DNA of 64,000 nt from contig OX424564.1 of NCBI GenBank assembly GCA_949152475.1, positions 40,360,165 through 40,424,164 of the forward strand, written 5' to 3'. Source of the DNA: Terebella lapidaria (lineage: Eukaryota; Annelida; Polychaeta; Terebellida; Terebellidae). Of the stretch, positions 59,125 to 64,000 are shown in pieces (the first letter of the stretch is position 1; the number at the start of each line of letters is the position of its first letter). Both the position numbers and the translations under genes were made by a program. The notes beneath the pieces were generated by a model. The model worked only from the letters and a program-made list of their open reading frames with translations. It was not told where the DNA came from and did no database searches.

Positions 59125-59222
59125 CAATGCATCTATCAGAACATTCGCGCCATCTTCGTTCTCAGTCAGGGTGTCAACATCGGTCATCTCTTGTAGCAGA
59201 TCTACAACTGCGATCGAGATGT
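59125..59222 (-). CDS. CTNNBL1: CTNNBL1 internal exon (a), armadillo-repeat region
   Basis: A 98-bp exon. On the minus strand the acceptor is CTTTCAG and the donor is TTG/GTATGA. It holds two bases finishing a codon, then 32 complete codons. The peptide begins ISIAVVDLLQEM, continues TDVDTLTENEDGANV and ends LIDAL. Human CTNNBL1 reads VSIAVVDLLQEL, TDIDTLHESEEGAEV, LIDAL in the same place. CTNNBL1 is a nuclear protein of helical armadillo-like repeats that associates with the Prp19/CDC5L spliceosome complex; that role is family knowledge and is not visible here. The donor leaves phase 0, which fits the next exon exactly. Identification is by recall of the protein, without a search. Confidence 0.92.
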
Positions 59223-59470
59223 CTGAAAGACAACAACAGAGACCATAGGAAATCCATGTACATGATGTACAAGAGGGCTTGTCTCAATCCTGATGCTGGC
59301 TATACTAGGATTTTCCTAACGTATTCACATATGTTTTTTAAGAATCATGGGCATAGTTCAACAAACCTTGTGGGTATCCTGATGTACGAAGTAACGTGAT
59401 ATGCCTCACCTTGGAGAACCCCCACCATTACCGACAATTTCCCACATTGTTTTAGGCATGTATCTAAAAA
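59223..59470. other. CTNNBL1 intron, unique
   Basis: Unique-looking intron. On the minus strand it includes the acceptor tract GTTGTTGTCTTTCAG. A donor-like CCAAGGTGAGG near 59410 does not follow a frame matching the protein. Confidence 0.55.
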
Positions 59471-59644
59471 TTAGCCCAAGGGCTAAGACAGGTTACCGGG
59501 CAGAATATGTTTTAAATTTTAGCCATTTTGTCCCGTGACCTTGAAAATAAATTCACTGGTCAAATGCCACATCATGAGAAAATCCAGCAAACATGTATAT
59601 CAATTCCGAGATGTCCACAATTGCTTGCTAAGCTGTAAATTCAA
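59471..59644 (-). mobile_element. F1 element start, cut by F2
   Basis: TTAGCCCAAGGGCTAAG, GGTTACCGGGC, then a diverged leader up to AAGCTGTAAATTCAA, where F2 copy 2 begins. The likely continuation TAACAAG... is at 61022. Confidence 0.7.
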
Positions 59645-61021
59645 CTAGACGTCAAGGCCTAAAGATGCCTTGGAGGCATTTCGGTGTGATGATTAATTTA
59701 TAATATATACTAGATATCGACGAAAAAGAAAAATGCCGACTCGGCAAACAATTTTCGGGTCAAGCTCAAAGTTCATCAATAATACCCTCTAGACATGTTA
59801 GTCTAGGGCGACGAGTCCGAAAATAACGTCCGTTTCGCTCTACGACGCACCGTTTCCGAGATATCGACAAAAACGAAAAATGCCGACTCGGCAAAAAAAT
59901 TCAAGGTCAAGGTCAAAGTTCATCCATAATACCCCTCAGACATGTTTGTCTAGGGCGACGAGTCCGAAAATAACGTCCGTTTCGCTCTACGACACACCGT
60001 TTCCGAGATATCGACGAAAACGAAAAATGCCGACTCGGCAAACAATTTTCGGGTCAGGGTCAAAGTTCATCCATAATACCCCCTAGACATGTTTGTCTGT
60101 CTAGGGCGACGAGTCCGAAAATAACGCACCGTTTCCGAGATATCGACGAAAACGAAAAATGCCGACTCGGCAAAAAAACTCAAGGTCAAGGTCAAAGTTC
60201 ATCTATAATACCCCTTAGACATGTTTGTCTAGGGCGACGAGTCCGAAAATAACGTCCGTTTCGCTCTACGACGCACCGTTTCCGAGATATGCAGGATGCC
60301 TCATGGATGACTCAGCAAAAAATTATTTTGACCTCTAGGTCAAAGGTCGTTTGACGTATCGATCCCAAAATCAATAGGGTTCTTCCCTGTTGATATATAA
60401 ACCTCTGTGCAAAATTCTGCAACTATTGCCTGAATATTTTTCGAGTTATCGTCCGGAAACCAAGTTTCAAGATCAGCCTCGATTTCATCCTCAAGGACCT
60501 CACGGACCTCGGAGCCGGATCAAAAAAAATAATACACCCTAGTGATGTTTGTCTAGGGCGACGAGTCCGAAAATAACGTTCGTTTCGCTCTACGACGCAC
60601 GGTTTCTGAGATATGCAGGAAGCCTCAAGGATGAATCAGCAAAAAATTATTTCGACCTCTAGGTCAAAGGTCGTTTGACGGATCGATCCCAAAATCAATA
60701 GGTTTCTTCCCTGGTGGCATATGAACCTCCATGCAGAGTTCTGCAGCTATTGCGTAAATATTTTTCCAGTTATCGTCCGGAAACCAAGTCTCAAAATTAG
60801 CCTTGATTTCATCCTCACGGACCTCACAGACCTCGGATCCGGCTCAAAAAGAATAGGGTTCTTCCACATATCATTTCTGACTTGTGGTGAAAATTTGACG
60901 AGGATCCGTCAAGGCAATCTAAAGTTATCGTCCGGAAACCAAAAGTGGCGGAAGAAGAAAAAAAAGAAAAAAAAAAAAATTCTGCTGAAACCATAAAGGC
61001 ATTTCTGCCGAAATGCCTTAA
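59645..61021 (-). mobile_element. F2 Helitron-like element, copy 2, both ends present
   Basis: Start CTAGACGTCAAGGCC with GGAGGCATTTCGG; end CTGCCGAAATGCCTTAA. GGCATTTCGG and CCGAAATGCC are subterminal inverted repeats. It has four to five 147-bp units, then a distinct region with ATCCCAAAATCAATAGG, CGTCCGGAAACCAAG and an A-rich tract. Flanks AATTCAA and TAACAAG rejoin as an F1 134-bp-like unit, an A/T insertion. Confidence 0.83.
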
Positions 61022-61038
61022 TAACAAGTAAATAAAAA

Positions 61039-62808
61039 CTAGACGTCAAGGCCTAAAGATGCCTTGGAGGCATTTCGGTGTGATGATTAATTTATAATAT
61101 ATACTAGATATCGACGAAAATGAAAAATGTCGACTCCGCAAAAAAATTTACCGTTAAAATAATACCCCTTAGACATGTTTGTCTAGGGCGACGAGTCCGA
61201 AAAAAAAGTCTGTTTCGCTCTACGACTCAGTGTTTCCGAGATATCGACGAAAACGAAAAATGCCAACTCAGCAAAAATTTTTTTAGTCAAGGACAAAGTT
61301 CATCCATAATACATATAAGATAAAAGTTGTCTAGAGCGACAAGTCCGAAAATAACGTCCGTTTCGCTCTACGACACACCGTTCCCGAGATATCGACGAAA
61401 ACGAGAAATGCCGACACGGCAAAAAAATTTCGGGTCAAGGTCAAAGTTCATCCATAATACCCCTTAGACATGTTTGTCTAGGGCGACGAGTCCGAAAATA
61501 ACGTCCGTTTCACTCTACGACACACCGTTCCCGAGATATCGACGAAAACGAAAAATGCCAACTCGGCAAAAAAATTTCGGGTCAAGGTCAAAGTTCATCC
61601 ATAATACCCCTTAGACATGTTTGTCTAGGGCGACGAGTCCGAAAATAATGTCCGTTTCGCTCTACGACACACCATTTCCGAGATATCGACGAAAACGAAA
61701 AATGCCGACTCGGCAAAAAAATTTCGTGTCAAGGTGAAATTTCATCGATAATACCCTTAAGACATGTTTGTCTAGGGCGACGAGTCCGAAAATAACGTCC
61801 GTTTCGCTCTACGAAGCACTGTTTCCGAGATATCGACGAAAACGAAAAATGCCGACTCGGCAAAAAAAATTCAGGTCAAGGTCAAAGTTCATCAATAATA
61901 CCCCTTAGACATGTTTGTCTAGGGCGACGAGTCCGAAAATAACGTCCGTTTCGCTCTACGACACACCGTTCCCGAGATATCGACGAAAACGAAAAATGCC
62001 GACTCGGCAAAAAAATTTCGGGTCAAGGTCAAAGTTCATCCATAATACCCCTTAGACATGTTTGTCTAGGGCGACGAGTCCGAAAATAACGTCCGTTTCG
62101 CTCTACGACGCACCATTTCCAAGATATGCAGGATGCCTCAAGGATGACTCAGCAAAAAATTATTTCGACCTCTAGGTCAAAGGTCGTTTGACGTATCGAT
62201 CCCAAAATCAATAGGGTTCTTCCCTGTTGATATATAAACCTCCGTGCAAAATTCTGCAACTATTGCCTGAATATTTTTCGAGTGATCGTCCGGAAACCAA
62301 GTTTCAAGATCAGCCTCGATTTCATCCTCAAGGACCTCACGGACCTCGGAGCCGGATCAAAAAAAAATAATACACCCTAGAGATGTTTGTCTAGGGCGAC
62401 GAGTCCGAAAATAACGTCCGTTTCGCTCTACGATGCACGGTTTCTGAGATATGCAGGGAGCCTCAAGGATGAATCAGCAAAAAATTATTTCGACCTCTAG
62501 GTCAAAGGTCGTTTGACGGATCGATCCCAAAATCAATAGGGTTCTTCCCTGGTGGCATATGAACCTCCATGCAGAGTTCTGCAACTATTGCGTAAATATT
62601 TTTCCAGTTATCGTCCGGAAACCAAGTCTCAAAATTAGCCTTGATTTCATCCTCACGGACCTCACGGACCTCGGATCCGGCTCAAAAAGAATAGGGTTCT
62701 TCCACATATCATTTCTGACTTGTGGTGAAAATTTGACGAGGATCCGTCAAGGCAATCTAAAGTTATCGTCCGGAAACCAAAAGTGGCGGAAGAAGAAAAA
62801 AAAGAAAA

Positions 62809-62840
<32 letters not shown>

Positions 62841-62887
62841 AAAAATTCTGCTAAAACCATAAAGGCATTTCTGCCGAAATGCCTTAA
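61039..62887 (-). mobile_element. F2 Helitron-like element, copy 3, both ends present
   Basis: 1849 bp, CTAGACGTCAAGG to GAAATGCCTTAA. About seven 147-bp units, then two rounds of the GATATGCAGG...CGGTCAAAGG-type distal region and a long A tract (about 62799-62845). It lies exactly between AATAAAAA and the TTAGCCC start of the next F1, so it used the A/T junction at the F1 border. Confidence 0.85.
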
Positions 62888-64000
62888 TTAGCCCAAGGGC
62901 TAAGAAAGGTTACCGGACAATACATATTTTAGATATTATTAGTTTGTCCCGTGACCTTGAAAATAAAGTCATTGGTCAATTCAAGGACACGATAATATTC
63001 GGCATATGTCATATTAGTATGTCCACAACTGATTCTTAAGCTGTAAAGTCAATAATAAGCGAGATATTAGCCATTATGTCTTGTGACCTTGAAAATGAGG
63101 TCAAAGGTCGAATTCAAGGTCATAGCAATATTCAGCTTATATCATTTCCCAAACGTTCATAATTGATTCCTAAGCTCTAAAGTCGATAATAAGCGAGCTA
63201 ATAGCCATTTTGTCCTGTGACCTTGAAAATTGGTCAAAGGTGAAGTTCAAGGTCATGACGATGTTCAGAATATATCATTTTCTATATGTTCACAATTGAT
63301 TACTAAGCTGTAAAGTCGATAATAAGCGAGATATTAGCCATTTTGTCCGGTGATCCTGAAAATGAGGTCAGAGGTCAAATTCAAGGTCATGATAATATTC
63401 AGCATATATCATTTCCTATATGTCCACAATTGATCCCTTAGCTGTAAAATCGATAATAAGTGAGATATTAGCCATTTTGTCCTGTGACCTTCAAAATGAG
63501 GTCAAAGGTCAAATTCAAGGTCACGAGAATATTCAGCATATATCATTTCCTATATGTCCACTATTGATTCCTAGTCTCTAATCTCAATATTAAGTGAGAT
63601 ATTAGGCTTAATGTTTAACATGGGAAAGTACCATTTGGGCCGAGTTTGGGCCCAAAATGGCCAACTTCGAGTGATTCAAGCGCAACGAAATTTATACATG
63701 TCACAGGGGTACATATGAGGAGTGTTATGCATCAATAAGAAACTTGAAAATAAGGTCATTGGTCAATTCAAGGACACAATAATATTCGGCATATGTCATT
63801 TCTAGTATGTCCACAACTGATTTTTAAGCTGTAAAGTCAATAATAAGCAAGATATTAGCCATCATGTCCTGCGACCTTGAAAATGAGGTCAAAGGTTGAT
63901 TCGAAGGTCATAGCAAATTTCAGCTTATATCATTTCCTATACGCTCATAATTGATTCCTAAGCTCTGAAGTCGATAATATGCGAGCTAATAGCCATTTTG
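62888..64000 (-). mobile_element. F1 element, runs off right edge
   Basis: Start TTAGCCCAAGGGCTAA; leader and 134-bp units resembling 13359 onward; a shortened conserved module at about 63613-63740; then the array restarts (CTTGAAAATAAGGTCATTGG) and continues to the window end. The module and restart suggest an internal duplication or another nested copy with a lost end. Confidence 0.75.

Larger units (their letters stand above)
17764..59222 (-). other. CTNNBL1: CTNNBL1 gene body (three exons, two complete introns)
   Basis: Span of the recognisable part of a beta-catenin-like 1 gene read on the minus strand. The three exons below translate in order into one continuous protein stretch matching, from memory, roughly residues 150-245 of the ~560-residue human protein. 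Intron sizes are 5,133 bp (53992-59124) and 36,042 bp (17856-53897). Phases agree at both joins: phase 0 between the first two exons, phase 1 between the second and third. The preceding exon should lie beyond 64000 and the next one below position 1, since I find no further exon-like sequence in the window. The introns consist mostly of mobile elements; all splice borders are canonical GT-AG. Confidence 0.9.

Noticed and set aside
59380-59430. Donor-like CCAAGGTGAGG on the minus strand as another CTNNBL1 exon
   Set aside because: The upstream sequence does not translate into the expected CTNNBL1 residues before ISIAVVDLL.
1-64000. tRNA, rRNA or snRNA genes
   Set aside because: I looked for box A/B-like and rRNA-like stretches and saw none; a covariance-model search would be needed to be certain.

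Overview
This is animal (eukaryotic) DNA, most likely from a lophotrochozoan and quite possibly a bivalve mollusc. It holds spliced exons with GT/AG borders, a LINE, a DIRS-type element, DNA transposons, and very many short elements built of tandem repeats with Helitron/Helentron-like ends. The bivalve guess rests on general resemblance to the repeat-cored 'pearl'/HINE-type elements known from bivalves; I could not search for it.

The only host gene I can support is CTNNBL1 (beta-catenin-like 1, a spliceosome-associated armadillo-repeat protein), on the minus strand. Three consecutive exons are present: 59125-59222, 53898-53991 and 17764-17855. Their phases (0, then 1) and amino-acid sequence join without a gap. 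The first intron is 5.1 kb. The second is 36.0 kb. The third runs out of the window through at least 17.7 kb. Nearly everything else is intron filled with repeats.

I see four non-coding Helitron-like families, called F1 to F4 here. They share one plan. One end is a CTAG/TTAG terminus with a short hairpin, followed by a subterminal inverted repeat. The core is tandem repeats. The far end carries a second copy of the inverted repeat, usually inside a palindrome. They insert between A and T without target duplication. F1 dominates (134-bp repeats, ACGG microsatellite, ends TTAGCCC and GGTAACCTAAAAA). F2 has 147-bp repeats, F3 has ~131/~121/168-bp repeats, and F4 is a single complete copy. Several insertions are proven by empty paralogous sites inside the window.

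Layout: 1-3343, F3 copies nested in each other. 3344-17333, F1 elements nested in F1 elements. 17334-18715, F2 relic, exon and a foldback MITE. 18716-19858, F1 array. 19859-32872, a recent tandem triplication of an F1 composite, with a further 1,974-bp internal duplication. 32832-36775, a broken DIRS-type fossil on the minus strand. 36779-40010, F1 pieces. 40011-51528, one F1 element carrying a Transib-like transposon (which itself carries an F1), an F3, a pogo-like element and an F4. 51529-53477, F1. 53478-53991, MITE copy and exon. 53999-59006, a 23-bp minisatellite split by a dead LINE that carries an F2. 59125-59222, exon. 59471-64000, F1, two F2 elements, then F1.

The genes do not form a pathway; the biology is mobile-element ecology inside one gene. 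The F1 and F2 core repeats are dense in nuclear-receptor-like AGGTCA sites, and the F3 168-bp repeat carries a perfect RFX X-box. These are the most intriguing unexplained signals. No transposase, Rep/helicase, tRNA, rRNA or CRISPR array was found.
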